Source of the DNA: Flavobacteriales bacterium
GTDB taxonomy: Bacteria; Bacteroidota; Bacteroidia; Flavobacteriales_D; Sanyastnellaceae
Direction: 5' to 3'
Assembly: GCA_029245065.1 (NCBI GenBank)
Contig: JAQWQB010000073.1
Location: 1 to 53,641 of the forward strand
Length of the DNA: 53,641 nucleotides
In this document: positions 9,411-18,606 of the stretch, in pieces
Layout: every line of letters starts with the position of its first letter
How positions within the stretch are numbered: the first letter of the stretch is position 1
The notes under the pieces: generated by a model
Told to the model about the DNA's origin: nothing
The model's database searches: none
The model's input: only the letters and a program-made list of their open reading frames with translations
Made by a program: the position numbers and the translations under genes

Positions 9411-10122
9411 TCTTCTTTCGAAGGTATTTTGCCATTAACCAAGGGGGTTGATACCACAACTCTTTTTTAGAGAGCACATCTTTCTTAACGAGCCATTCCT
9501 CTTTGTATAGCGCTTCATTGAAGGTTTTGGAAAGGCCATCTGAGCCGCAATTCGCGACATGGCTGGCACTAATTGATGCTTTTTTTCCGTCAAAAAACAA
9601 CTTAAGATTGAGGTGATAGTCAGCCAATACCTTGAACCGAATCGGATACCGATAGGTAGCGAAGACGTTTTTGCGATATGCTACCCCTTGGTGATGAACG
9701 GTATTCCGTAATCGAATAGATCGACTCCATGTAGGCTCATACCATTCAGGCACTTTCGCGTGACGAGGTGGCATGTTTCGCGTTCGTCCAATCACCAAGT
9801 CATTGCTTTCGGCAGCGTCTGAAATCAGTTCGCTTAAGCTGGAAGGTGATGCCAGTTGGTCATCGGCTCCCAAAAAATAAACCCATTCACCCGTAGCACA
9901 ATCTAAAGCTTGGTTCATGGCATCATAAACGCCTTTGTCAGCACTTATAAGGTGATGCGCAATGTGTTCTTGGAACGTTGAAATGATGTCATTCGTAGCG
10001 TCGGTTGAACCACCATCCTTGATAACAAGTTCAATTTCAGCATCTTGATTTACAACACTTTGGAGACATGATTGAATCGTGTCCGCAGCGTTGAAACAGG
10101 GGATGATGACCGTAATTTTCAC
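9403..10122 (-). CDS. Glycosyltransferase family 2 (GT-A fold)
   Basis: This 239-residue protein shows the GT2 opening MKITVIIPCFNAADTI, the DGGSTDAT nucleotide-binding motif, ADKGVYDAMNQA and a DXD-like GADDQ. These place it among WcaA/WbbD-type glycosyltransferases that act on a cytoplasmic lipid-linked or protein acceptor. The start is a GTG that shares one base with the TAG stop of ftsE, so the two are likely co-transcribed and coupled. No membrane segment is visible. The acceptor cannot be named from sequence. Confidence 0.87.
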   Translation of the reverse strand: MKITVIIPCFNAADTIQSCLQSVVNQDAEIELVIKDGGSTDATNDIISTFQEHIAHHLISADKGVYDAMNQALDCATGEWVYFLGADDQLASPSSLSELISDAAESNDLVIGRTRNMPPRHAKVPEWYEPTWSRSIRLRNTVHHQGVAYRKNVFATYRYPIRFKVLADYHLNLKLFFDGKKASISASHVANCGSDGLSKTFNEALYKEEWLVKKDVLSKKELWYQPPWLMAKYLRKKIN

Positions 10123-10844
10123 TACTTGTAAGCGAAATCAGAAAAGTGATTAATACTGGCGGCATCTTTCAACTTGCCTTCCATGCAAACCAACGTGCGA
10201 GACTCAAACTTCTTCATGCTCGCATAGTCGTGAGTTGCCATTAGCACGGCTTTCCCACTGCGCGAAATGTCGAACAACAATTCTAAGATCCCAGCAGTTG
10301 TTGTTGGGTCCAAGTTACCGGTTGGCTCATCAGCCAATATAAGATCAGGTTCATTGAGGAGTGCTCTAGCAATAGCGATACGCTGCTGTTCACCTCCAGA
10401 CAATTCGTGTGGCATTTTGTACCCTTTGGTTTCAAGCCCAACTTTAGCAAGTACTTCTTCGCACCTCGCTTTCATGTCGGCTTTGTTTTTCCAACCAGTG
10501 GCTTTCAAGACGAAGAGGAGGTTGTTGTTGATGCTTCGATCTGTAAGCAATTCAAAATCTTGAAAAACGATTCCCAGTTTTCTGCGAAGGAAAGGTATTT
10601 TCTTCCGCTTCAACTGCGTTAAATTATATCCGCAAACGGCACCGTCTCCATCAGCTAATGGCAATTCACCGTAAAGTGTTTTGAGCAAGGAGCTTTTACC
10701 ACTTCCCGTTTTCCCTATGAGGTATAGAAATTCTCCCGGAGCAATGACTAAGTCAACATTGTTTAAGATGACATTTTCATGCTGAGATATGGTAGCGCTT
10801 GTTAATTCAACGATGTTTTCTGTGGTGTCCGACATCCGTAACAT
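10122..10844 (-). CDS. ftsE: FtsE, cell-division ABC transporter ATPase
   Basis: This 240-residue ABC ATPase has Walker A GKTGSGKSS, signature LSGGEQQR, Walker B LILADEPTGNLD and switch histidine ATHD. Length and motif spacing fit FtsE, which with FtsX controls peptidoglycan hydrolases at the division site. LolD-type ATPases are the main alternative. No FtsX gene lies in the window. A second ATG three codons downstream (10835) is an alternative start. The gene is followed with a 1-base overlap by a GT2 glycosyltransferase. Confidence 0.82.
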   Translation of the reverse strand: MLRMSDTTENIVELTSATISQHENVILNNVDLVIAPGEFLYLIGKTGSGKSSLLKTLYGELPLADGDGAVCGYNLTQLKRKKIPFLRRKLGIVFQDFELLTDRSINNNLLFVLKATGWKNKADMKARCEEVLAKVGLETKGYKMPHELSGGEQQRIAIARALLNEPDLILADEPTGNLDPTTTAGILELLFDISRSGKAVLMATHDYASMKKFESRTLVCMEGKLKDAASINHFSDFAYK

Positions 10845-10963
10845 TTAAAGTAACAACGAGAAAGCAGGAGCAATTCGTCTTTGATAGCACTAAGTTGCGT
10901 CAAAAAGGGTGTTCGACGACGGTCTCAATGAGATACTTACGAGAACCTAATTGTGAATGGCGC

Positions 10964-11623
10964 TTAGAAGAAATTCAAGCGAAACCCCAATCGATGTCTT
11001 CCTGCATTTCCATACCAGTTGTCCCAAACATCATCAGTGGGAGACAAGATGTTGGTTACTGAGATTCCGTAAACCAATTCAATGAGGGTCTGGGATTTCC
11101 CCCAAACTTTAGGCAATGCAATTCCAATGTCACCACGTAACATAGCGTTGCTGGCGTTCGGTCTTCCCGTTTCCAACGCGGGAATTTTGAACTCTACCGC
11201 TGGGCCTATGATTAAGCCAATCTTGTTGGTTTCGAGTGGGTTGTTCAAAATCAAGTGAACTGGAATGTCACACGTGAGTGGATAAACCTCGTGCGTTTCA
11301 GCGCGAATATTGAAGTTGTTGTAAGTGATGCTGGTCGGAAGAATGGTCACCATTAATTGCGGACGAAGAGCAAGTTTCTCGTTCAATGAAAAGCTTGCTG
11401 ATAGTCCAGCAGAGACGCCAAAACCGATGTTTTCGTCTACACTTGAATACTGGAGTGCTGCCGCTTCGTTTGGGCTGTCGCTTCCGAACATGAGTCCTGA
11501 TTCAATACCAACTACCCAGCCCCAATGAATGGAAGTTGGCTCTCCTTCATAAGCATCTTCGTCTTGAGAAAATACGGAAGTAGAAATAAGCGAAAGGACA
11601 GATAAGATGAATGCTTTTCTCAT
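10964..11623 (-). CDS. Outer-membrane beta-barrel protein, PorT-like
   Basis: This 219-residue protein has a signal peptide (MRKAFILSVLSLISTSVFSQ), alternating amphipathic strands and a terminal aromatic residue (LGFRLNFF), as expected for an eight-stranded barrel. The IHWGWVVGIE opening resembles the PorT family, whose members take part in type IX secretion. The match is partial, so a general outer-membrane barrel is equally possible. A TAACTTCG box 4 nt before the ATG supports the start. A perfect 14-bp hairpin separates it from the upstream peptidase operon. Confidence 0.6.
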   Translation of the reverse strand: MRKAFILSVLSLISTSVFSQDEDAYEGEPTSIHWGWVVGIESGLMFGSDSPNEAAALQYSSVDENIGFGVSAGLSASFSLNEKLALRPQLMVTILPTSITYNNFNIRAETHEVYPLTCDIPVHLILNNPLETNKIGLIIGPAVEFKIPALETGRPNASNAMLRGDIGIALPKVWGKSQTLIELVYGISVTNILSPTDDVWDNWYGNAGRHRLGFRLNFF

Positions 11624-11627
11624 ACTA

Positions 11628-11635
11628 CGAAGTTA
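11628..11635 (-). promoter_or_regulatory. -7 box (TAACTTCG) of the PorT-like gene
   Basis: Read on the minus strand, the box ends 4 nt before the ATG at 11623. It is one of the recurring start-proximal boxes in this window. Confidence 0.45.
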
Positions 11636-11704
11636 GAAGCATAAAGTGAATCTTGCTTAACATGGGAAGAGGAGATTTGAACAACTTTTTAAATACGGGC
11701 CAAC

Positions 11705-11740
11705 AAAAAAGGGATGACTACCACTAGTCATCCCTTTTGA
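11705..11740 (-). terminator. Terminator of the M16 peptidase operon
   Basis: This is a perfect 14-bp inverted repeat, AAAAGGGATGACTA (11707-11720) and TAGTCATCCCTTTT (11725-11738), with a 4-nt loop. On the minus strand it ends in a T-run and lies 18 bases after the peptidase stop codon. Confidence 0.9.
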
Positions 11741-11757
11741 AAATAGTAAGTATGTGA

Positions 11758-13836
11758 TTAGTCGATTTTGAAATCGCCGTTGCTCATTCTTCTGTTGACT
11801 TGAACTTCATTCAGCTTCACATCAATTGTTTGAGGTCCTACAACCTGTGAAATCTCACTTGGGAATTTCACACCTTGTGTTTCAATGTAATTTTTGATAG
11901 AAGTCGTAATGGTCATGTCTCCTTGTGGCGTCTCTTGTGTAGACTCGCTGTAAACTTGAAGACCAGATGCCAAGTCGTAGTAGTTGGTACTTACAACCTT
12001 TCCATCTTGCATCATATCAACCACATAAACTGGTTGCTCATTGTGCTGACCAATTCCTTTCAACTCAGCACTCATGCCGTAGTTTTCAAGGTGAAGCATA
12101 GAAAGCATGTCTAGCTGCATGCGCGCTTCGGTGAGTTCGTCATCAGTCATTGCTACTTGCGTTCCCATTTGCTCAGAAATACCACGAGGACCATCGATGA
12201 TTTGTTTCATGAATACTTGAGGACCCATTTTCACAGACATCAACATTTTGTCGTCGCCTTTGGTTTTCTTCTCATACTCCAACGTCATTGGACCAACAGA
12301 CATGGTACCAGTTTCGATGGTAGAGTTTACTTTTCCAATGGCTTCAACTCCACCTATTGCTTCATAGTACTTGTTGAAGACATCCAAAGCAGTCATTCCT
12401 TCCGGCGCAGCTTGTAGTTCGCTGTACACATTGCCGTACATATCGAAAAACTCTACCTCACCTGAAGCGGTGAACTGAGCAAGTTTTTCTGCTACTTCTT
12501 CGCGGTTTCCAACTACGGTGATGTTCAAGTTTTCAGGCTTCAAGTATTTCTTCGAAACACGAAGAACGTCATCCGTAGAAACTGCTTCAAGCTTCGTCAA
12601 GTACTTGGAGTAGTAGTCTTTAGGCAGGTTGTAACGCTCAATATTCAGTGCGAAACGTGCAATAGTCTGAGGAGATTCCAAACTACGTGCAAAACTTCCA
12701 TTCATGTAATTCTTGATGAATTGAAGTGAAGTATCTTGAACGGTTTCTCTCGTCATACGATCAATTTCGTACAAGAATTCGACCACAGAGCTATCTGTTA
12801 CTTCGTTTCTAACTGAAGCTGAAGCACCAAATCTACCGGCAACTTCGTCTGTGCTAAAAGAAGCTCTTGCACCATAAGTGAAGGCTTTATCTTCACGTAG
12901 GTTTTGCATCAAACGTCCGCCAAATACACCACCACCAAGGATGTTGTTCATTACGCTTGCAGCAATGGCATCAGGATGTCCAGGAGTAATGTCTACAGGA
13001 TGAGTTACTTCAATTACACTCTGAACAGCCCCTTTCAACGGCACGAAACAAACCCTGTTCCCAGTTGGTAACGAAGGCTTTTCGTAAGCGAAAGTAGGAA
13101 CTTCAGCCTTTTCCCAAGCACCAAAGTATTTGTTGGCTTGGCTCTTCGCTGTTTCCATATCAATGTCTCCAACAATCACGAGGTAAGATACGTTTGGACG
13201 AATGAACGTTTTGTAATAGTTCATCAGATCATCACGTGTGATGGCTTCTGTAGTCTTTTCAGTTTGCCGCTCACCGTAAGGGTGGTCAGTTCCGAAAGCC
13301 ATTGCCTGTACAAGGTTCCCACTGATATCATTGGCGCTTGACTTCGCTGAAGCCAATCCAGATAGCGTTTGCTTTCTTAACTTTTCGATCTCATCATCAG
13401 GGAAGGTAGGGTTAAGAAGAATGTCAGACATCACCTCTAGAAGTTTGTCGCTGTGCTTTGAAAGAGCAGCTCCGTACATTCCATTTGAATAAGTAGAAAC
13501 GTTCGCACCAATAAAGTCAATTGATTCGTCGATTTGAGACTTTGACTTCGTAGTAGTTCCGGTTTTCATCAGTGATCCAGCCATGCTTACGTAACCTGCT
13601 TTTTCTCCTTCGAAAAGGGGGTCGCGGTCAACAGTAAGTTGGTAAGAAACACGTGGTAATTTTTGGTTTTGTACCACGATTACTTTCAGTCCGTTGTCTA
13701 GTTGAAACGTTTCGTAATCTCCAATATTGATACTCGGAGCAGCAGCTGGAGTAGGTACAATTGATCGATCTAATTTTCCTGAACAAGCTGCCAGAAAAAG
13801 GATCATAATTGGGGCTATGTATTTTAGCATTTTCAT
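11758..13836 (-). CDS. M16 peptidase-like lipoprotein without zinc site, fused to a LolA-like domain
   Basis: This 692-residue protein has a lipoprotein signal (MKMLKYIAPIMILFLAAC; lipid-attached Cys18). Residues about 35-460 form two M16 clamshell halves. The HxxEH zinc motif is missing: the matching stretch reads AGYVSMAGSLMKTGT. It is therefore the non-catalytic partner, like the second subunit of other two-gene M16 peptidases. Residues about 480-692 (ALDVFNKYYEAIGGVEAIGK... to the C-terminus) resemble the beta-rich LolA/LolB-type lipoprotein-binding fold. It lies 18 bases downstream of the catalytic M16 gene, so the two probably form a heterodimer in the periplasm. The LolA-like call is inferred from pattern only. 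Confidence 0.85.
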   Translation of the reverse strand: MKMLKYIAPIMILFLAACSGKLDRSIVPTPAAAPSINIGDYETFQLDNGLKVIVVQNQKLPRVSYQLTVDRDPLFEGEKAGYVSMAGSLMKTGTTTKSKSQIDESIDFIGANVSTYSNGMYGAALSKHSDKLLEVMSDILLNPTFPDDEIEKLRKQTLSGLASAKSSANDISGNLVQAMAFGTDHPYGERQTEKTTEAITRDDLMNYYKTFIRPNVSYLVIVGDIDMETAKSQANKYFGAWEKAEVPTFAYEKPSLPTGNRVCFVPLKGAVQSVIEVTHPVDITPGHPDAIAASVMNNILGGGVFGGRLMQNLREDKAFTYGARASFSTDEVAGRFGASASVRNEVTDSSVVEFLYEIDRMTRETVQDTSLQFIKNYMNGSFARSLESPQTIARFALNIERYNLPKDYYSKYLTKLEAVSTDDVLRVSKKYLKPENLNITVVGNREEVAEKLAQFTASGEVEFFDMYGNVYSELQAAPEGMTALDVFNKYYEAIGGVEAIGKVNSTIETGTMSVGPMTLEYEKKTKGDDKMLMSVKMGPQVFMKQIIDGPRGISEQMGTQVAMTDDELTEARMQLDMLSMLHLENYGMSAELKGIGQHNEQPVYVVDMMQDGKVVSTNYYDLASGLQVYSESTQETPQGDMTITTSIKNYIETQGVKFPSEISQVVGPQTIDVKLNEVQVNRRMSNGDFKID

Positions 13837-13854
13837 GGTCGTCTTTTTTGAAGC

Positions 13855-15204
13855 TTAGTTTTGTGATTCATTCGCTGCCTCTTCATCGAAAAGGAAGTAA
13901 AGCGTTACACGGTTTTCTGATCCGTAGTACTTTTTAGCCGCAGCCATGATGTCTTCACGTGTCACTTTCAAGTAACGTTCAACTTCAGTATTGATCAGGT
14001 TAGCATCTCCAAGGTACATGTGGTAGTTCGCCAATGATTCAGCAACTCCAGCTACGCTTGCATTTCCAGATACGAAGTTACTTTCGATCTGATTCTTAAG
14101 CTTTTGAAGTTCTTCTTCAGTAATGAGGGTATTCTTTACCTTTTCGATCTCCATATTCATCGCTTCTTCTACTTGCATTGGGTCCACACCCATATTCGCC
14201 ATAGAAAAAGCAAGTGTTACACCTGGATCTTCAAGAGGGAACGAAAACGCTCCACAGAACAAGGCTAGTTGCTTTTCATCAACAACCGCTCTATTCAGTC
14301 TACTTGATTCACCACCACTCAAAAGCTGGTTCAACATGTCTACAGCGTAGAAGTCAGGTTCACCTTGAGCAGGAATAGAATAGGCTTGAACGACCAAAGG
14401 AAGTTGGTCTTTTCCTAAGATGGTATCTCTTACCTCTTGTGATTTTGAAGGCTCAACAATCGTTGGACGAGGAACTTCAGGTGTTCCCTTTGGAATGCCA
14501 GAGAAGTACTGAGCAATCATCTTCTTAATTTCTTTTGGGTCGAAATCTCCAGAGATAGACAGCACCGCGTTGTTCGGTACATAAAAAGTCTTGTAGAAAT
14601 CGATGAAATCAGCTTCATTAGCCGCATTCAAGTGATCCATAGAACCAATCACAGGCCAACGGTAAGGGTGCTGGTTGTAAACGCGAGACATGGTTTCAGA
14701 CAACAAGTTACCATATGGTTGGTTGTCCATTCGCTGACGCTTTTCTTCTTTTACAACCTCACGTTGCGTCTCAATCCCTTCGTTTTCGACTTTTGCATGA
14801 AGCATACGCTCAGACTCTAGCCAGAGGCCGAGTTCCAATTGGTTGGAAGGAAGCACTTCGTAGTAGAATGTTCTGTCGTTGGTGGTGTTTGCGTTCAATA
14901 CGCCACCAGCGTTTTCTACATAACGAGAGAATTCACCTCTTCCGATGTTTTCAGAACCTTCGAAAAGGAGGTGCTCAAAGAAGTGAGCCATTCCAGTACG
15001 TTCTGGGTTTTCGTTTTTTGAACCTACGTGGTACATCACAGTAACGGCTACAATAGGCGTGCTGTGATCTTCATGTAGAATGACATGAAGACCGTTCTTC
15101 AAATCATATTCTTCGAACTCAATGGAGCGCTGTTGTGCTAACGATGTCAAGCCGATGCATGCAAAGGCGACCAAAAGCACTGATTTAGATAGTATTTGTT
15201 GCAT
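13855..15204 (-). CDS. M16 zinc metallopeptidase, catalytic subunit
   Basis: This 449-residue protein has a Sec signal peptide (MQQILSKSVLLVAFACIGLTSLAQ). The inverted zinc motif HFFEH lies at residues 74-78, and a downstream glutamate-rich helix (REVVKEEKRQRMD) supplies the third ligand. The R/Y-type substrate motif near the C-terminal half is typical of pitrilysin-family enzymes. It likely degrades peptides in the periplasm or at the cell surface. It is first in a two-gene operon with the inactive M16-LolA-like partner. On the minus strand a TACTTTTA element lies upstream of the ATG, in the gap shared with divergent hutH. Confidence 0.9.
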   Translation of the reverse strand: MQQILSKSVLLVAFACIGLTSLAQQRSIEFEEYDLKNGLHVILHEDHSTPIVAVTVMYHVGSKNENPERTGMAHFFEHLLFEGSENIGRGEFSRYVENAGGVLNANTTNDRTFYYEVLPSNQLELGLWLESERMLHAKVENEGIETQREVVKEEKRQRMDNQPYGNLLSETMSRVYNQHPYRWPVIGSMDHLNAANEADFIDFYKTFYVPNNAVLSISGDFDPKEIKKMIAQYFSGIPKGTPEVPRPTIVEPSKSQEVRDTILGKDQLPLVVQAYSIPAQGEPDFYAVDMLNQLLSGGESSRLNRAVVDEKQLALFCGAFSFPLEDPGVTLAFSMANMGVDPMQVEEAMNMEIEKVKNTLITEEELQKLKNQIESNFVSGNASVAGVAESLANYHMYLGDANLINTEVERYLKVTREDIMAAAKKYYGSENRVTLYFLFDEEAANESQN

Positions 15205-15313
15205 TGATTTTTGGTTTGCAGTGGCCGTAAAAGTAGCACTTTACTCTTAGAGCGCCATAATTTCTTATGTTAGCGGGCTTCCTAAATGGTAAGCGGTAAT
15301 TTTTTCAAAAGTG

Positions 15314-15321
15314 TATTTTTG
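15314..15321 (+). promoter_or_regulatory. -7 box (TATTTTTG) of hutH
   Basis: The box matches TAnnTTTG exactly and ends 5 nt before the hutH ATG. Confidence 0.55.
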
Positions 15322-15326
15322 ACGTT

Positions 15327-16838
15327 ATGCAAGAACAAGAAGAGGACCATAAGATTTCGGTTGGTGATGTGAAGATTGATCAGTTCGCCTTAGCGCTTTC
15401 ATCTAGGAAGCATATTGCCATTGGCGCTGATGCAAAGGAAGCCATTGAAAAGTGCAGAACTTATCTCGATGAAAAGATAGCGCGGGCAGCGGATCCTATT
15501 TATGGAATTAACACTGGGTTTGGTTCGCTTTACAAGCACAGTATCTCAGAAGAAGACCTGTCTTCGCTTCAAAAGAACTTAGTGCTTTCTCACGCTTGTG
15601 GAACTGGAGACACCGTACCTCAAGAGATTGTTCGTTGGATGCTCCTTTTAAAGGTCAAAGGGCTGAGCAGAGGACATTCAGGTGTTCAACTCGCAACGGT
15701 TCAACGCTTGCTTGATCTTTTGAATCACAACCTTATTCCCGTGGTTTACCAACAGGGTTCTTTAGGTGCAAGTGGAGATTTAGCGCCCTTGGCTCATTTA
15801 TGTTTGCCAATCATTGGAGAAGGAGCGGTGTGGCAAGAGAATCGAATCAAGCCAACGAAGGAGATTTTTTGGTCAAATGGAATGGAGTCTATTGAACTTC
15901 AAGCGAAAGAAGGACTGGCCTTGTTAAACGGAACTCAATTTATGAGTGCCTACGGTTGCTACTTGTTTATGGAGTGCAAGCGATTATTGGATTGGGCAGA
16001 CGTGATTGCTGCCATGAGTTTGGAAGCATTCGATGGTAGAATTGAACCTTTTGGGGTTGAAGTGAATGAAATTAGAAGACAGGAAGGGCAAATTGCCGTG
16101 GCCAAGCATGTACGTGCTATTCTTGAAGGAAGTAATGGTGTGAACAGACAAAAGAAACATGTCCAAGATCCTTACTCATTTAGATGTGTTCCCCAAGTGC
16201 ATGGTGCTAGCCGTGACGCCATAAAATACATCGGCGAAATTCTTGAACGCGAAGTCAATGCCGTTACCGATAACCCAACTGTTTTTCCCGACCAAGATTT
16301 GGTGGTGTCTGCGGGGAATTTCCACGGTCAACCGCTGGCACTTTCCCTTGATCAAATGGCCATAGCCATGTCGGAAATTGGAAGTATTAGTGAACGTAGA
16401 ACGTACAAGTTGGTTGGCGGACAGCGTGAGTTACCAGAATTTTTGGTGGCCAATCCAGGACTGAACTCTGGGTTCATGATTCCTCAATATACGGCTGCCT
16501 CTATTGCCAGTCAAAACAGACAACTGTGCACTCCTGCTTCCGTAGATTCCATTGATTCTTCCAACGGACAGGAAGACCATGTTAGTATGGGAGCCAATGC
16601 GGCCACCAAAGCGTTCAGGGTAATCAAAAATGTGCAGCAGATTCTTGCCATTGAGTTATTCAATGCTGCCCAGGCCTTGGAAATTAGAGGTGTGGATGAT
16701 ACTTCCGAAATGCTCAAAGGCATTCATCAGTCGTTCCGAAAGCACGTACCTTTCATTGAGAATGATGAGTACATGCATCCTCATTTGAAACGTGCCAATT
16801 CCTTTTTAGATCAAACGCCAGATTCCCTTACTACTTAA
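15327..16838 (+). CDS. hutH: Histidine ammonia-lyase
   Basis: HutH converts L-histidine to trans-urocanate and ammonia in the cytoplasm. The 503-residue length is normal. The self-forming MIO cofactor comes from A148-S149-G150 in GSLGASGDLAPLAHL. The catalytic tyrosine loop is YGINTGFG (59-66). QEDHVSMGANA near the C-terminal region favours histidine over phenylalanine or tyrosine as substrate. No hutU, hutI or hutG is seen nearby, so the rest of the pathway must be elsewhere or absent. The gene ends tail-to-tail with the following minus-strand hydrolase, overlapping it by 8 bases. Confidence 0.93.
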   Translation: MQEQEEDHKISVGDVKIDQFALALSSRKHIAIGADAKEAIEKCRTYLDEKIARAADPIYGINTGFGSLYKHSISEEDLSSLQKNLVLSHACGTGDTVPQEIVRWMLLLKVKGLSRGHSGVQLATVQRLLDLLNHNLIPVVYQQGSLGASGDLAPLAHLCLPIIGEGAVWQENRIKPTKEIFWSNGMESIELQAKEGLALLNGTQFMSAYGCYLFMECKRLLDWADVIAAMSLEAFDGRIEPFGVEVNEIRRQEGQIAVAKHVRAILEGSNGVNRQKKHVQDPYSFRCVPQVHGASRDAIKYIGEILEREVNAVTDNPTVFPDQDLVVSAGNFHGQPLALSLDQMAIAMSEIGSISERRTYKLVGGQRELPEFLVANPGLNSGFMIPQYTAASIASQNRQLCTPASVDSIDSSNGQEDHVSMGANAATKAFRVIKNVQQILAIELFNAAQALEIRGVDDTSEMLKGIHQSFRKHVPFIENDEYMHPHLKRANSFLDQTPDSLTT

Positions 16839-17643
16839 GCACAGCAAGCATTGCGCTGAGGTATTCTTCAATAGCTTCCCAGTATTCTTCACCTCCAGAT
16901 TGGTTGATCCACAATGCGCGTGAGCCATGGTGTCCAGGACCTTGTGGGGTAAAAACAACTTGGTGTTCTTTTTTGCTTTCAGGAAGGAGAGCTGCCACTC
17001 CTTTTCCTTCGGATCTGGAAGAGGTTATGAAGTAAGGCTTTGCGAACGTTTCCATAATTGGAACCAACGAGCCTTTGTCGTCAGCCAAATAATCTCCTGG
17101 GCTAAATGATACAACAGCTTGGACGGTTGTGTTTTCTGCGCCAATGTAGAGGGCTAGGGTAGAAGAGTAACTACTTCCCCAAAGGATGACGGGTGTGTTG
17201 AAACGCGTTTTCGCAAACTCAAGAGCTGCTTCAATATCTTGTTGAGCATCTACATAATCCGTTGGTAGGTCCTTAGCAATCGCCCTGTTGTAGGTTTCAT
17301 TCTGAACCGCCCCAATTGGCCCTCCAGAACGTTGGTCGATCGCAATGCAGTTGAATCCAGATTGCTGTAGTCTTTCGGCAATGCCATCGTATTCTGATTT
17401 GTTGTACCTCGCTTGGTGGCACAATAAGATGGTCGGATAACTGGGATTTCCACCGTAGACTTTCGCGCTAATAAGTAAGCTGTCTTTTGATGGAAACGTG
17501 GCGTTTTCAGCCGTTTGCGAATAAGCGGTAGAATCGCTTTCCGCTTGTTCGAAGGTTAGTTTTTCTTGAGCTGGTTGCTCTTCCGCGTTTGAACAAGCAA
17601 ACGTGAGAAAAGAAACGGATACTAAAAGAAGGGCGTACTTCAT
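16831..17643 (-). CDS. Alpha/beta-hydrolase lipoprotein
   Basis: This 270-residue protein has a lipoprotein signal (MKYALLLVSVSFLTFAC, Cys17), so it is probably membrane-anchored in the envelope. The alpha/beta-hydrolase core begins at TILLCHQARYNKSEY. The nucleophile elbow is LWGSSYSS, with predicted Ser158 in a G-x-S-x-S setting. The likely catalytic histidine is in GPGHHGSRAL near the C-terminus. It resembles dienelactone hydrolase or acyl-peptidase-type esterases. The substrate cannot be assigned. Confidence 0.8.
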   Translation of the reverse strand: MKYALLLVSVSFLTFACSNAEEQPAQEKLTFEQAESDSTAYSQTAENATFPSKDSLLISAKVYGGNPSYPTILLCHQARYNKSEYDGIAERLQQSGFNCIAIDQRSGGPIGAVQNETYNRAIAKDLPTDYVDAQQDIEAALEFAKTRFNTPVILWGSSYSSTLALYIGAENTTVQAVVSFSPGDYLADDKGSLVPIMETFAKPYFITSSRSEGKGVAALLPESKKEHQVVFTPQGPGHHGSRALWINQSGGEEYWEAIEEYLSAMLAVLK

Positions 17644-17701
17644 GTTATTCGGTTTCGGCTAAGGTAGAACCTATTTCGAAATGAACATTCACAGAAATAA
17701 A

Positions 17702-18544
17702 TCAAGGACTCACAACCAAGCGGTCAATCCACCTCTTTTCATCAGTAATGACTTGTATAAAGTAGATTCCTGCCGGCCAGGTTGAAACAGTTAGTTGAAT
17801 TTGTTCTTCTCCGTTCAGTTGGCGCTCCTCAACACGTCGGCCATTGGTGTCCACAACAACCAATCGGGCTGAAGATTCTTCAATGCCACTGATTGTAATC
17901 ATGGAGTTGGAGGGATTCGGATACATTTCTAACTGAAGAGCCGATGTATAATCCGCGATAGACATTGGATTTGAAATGGGCATTAAGCAGACGCCATCAA
18001 TCCCGAGGTATTCATCTTGAGTTGGCGAAAAAGTGAGTACTACGGTTTCTTCAGTTGCTTGAAACTCCAAATTGACAGGCTCCCACGTATATTGGGTTTC
18101 ATCATCTGGGGCAGTGTAAACGGAGAGTCCGTTCAACGATACAGTGACACCAACAGGACTGCTGAACTCCACACCGCCACTTACAATTCCTTGTGCTGCA
18201 TAGTGAAACCGGAGATCGTACCATTGACCAATCTCTAAGTCTAATGTCTGTGAGATAGACTCGATCCCGAATAGATTTTGCCAAGTGCCTCCATCAAAGG
18301 ATTCTTCTGGTTGACCTACCCAGTTGTATCCCGAAGTTGTTTGAACCGAATTCAGGTGATCATTCAAGTCTGGAGAACTGTCTCCATCCCAACCGGCAGC
18401 GGTCACGCTCGGGCCAATGGTTCCGTCAAACGATCCATTTGTAACAAGCGTTACCTGCTCGCAGGTCACTTGGGCGATCATGAAAGTTGATGAGAATAAA
18501 ACAATAGCGAGGCAGAGAGAAAGGCGATTGATGTTCGACAGCAT
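17702..18544 (-). CDS. Secreted beta-sandwich protein with T9SS type A sorting domain
   Basis: This 280-residue protein has a signal peptide (MLSNINRLSLCLAIVLFSSTFMIAQ). Residues about 33-195 begin NGSFDGTIGPSVTAAGW and include GIESISQTLDLEIGQWYDL, a jelly-roll pattern seen in carbohydrate-binding or DUF642-like domains. Residues about 205-280 (LEMYPNPSNSMITISG to the end) form the type A sorting domain. It is inferred to be exported by the type IX system and anchored at the surface. No catalytic residues are apparent. Confidence 0.85.
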   Translation of the reverse strand: MLSNINRLSLCLAIVLFSSTFMIAQVTCEQVTLVTNGSFDGTIGPSVTAAGWDGDSSPDLNDHLNSVQTTSGYNWVGQPEESFDGGTWQNLFGIESISQTLDLEIGQWYDLRFHYAAQGIVSGGVEFSSPVGVTVSLNGLSVYTAPDDETQYTWEPVNLEFQATEETVVLTFSPTQDEYLGIDGVCLMPISNPMSIADYTSALQLEMYPNPSNSMITISGIEESSARLVVVDTNGRRVEERQLNGEEQIQLTVSTWPAGIYFIQVITDEKRWIDRLVVSP

Positions 18545-18606
18545 AGGTGTAGGTTTTAGCGTTAAACGCTCATCCTCAAGGTAATATTATTAAACGAGAT
18601 TCAATT

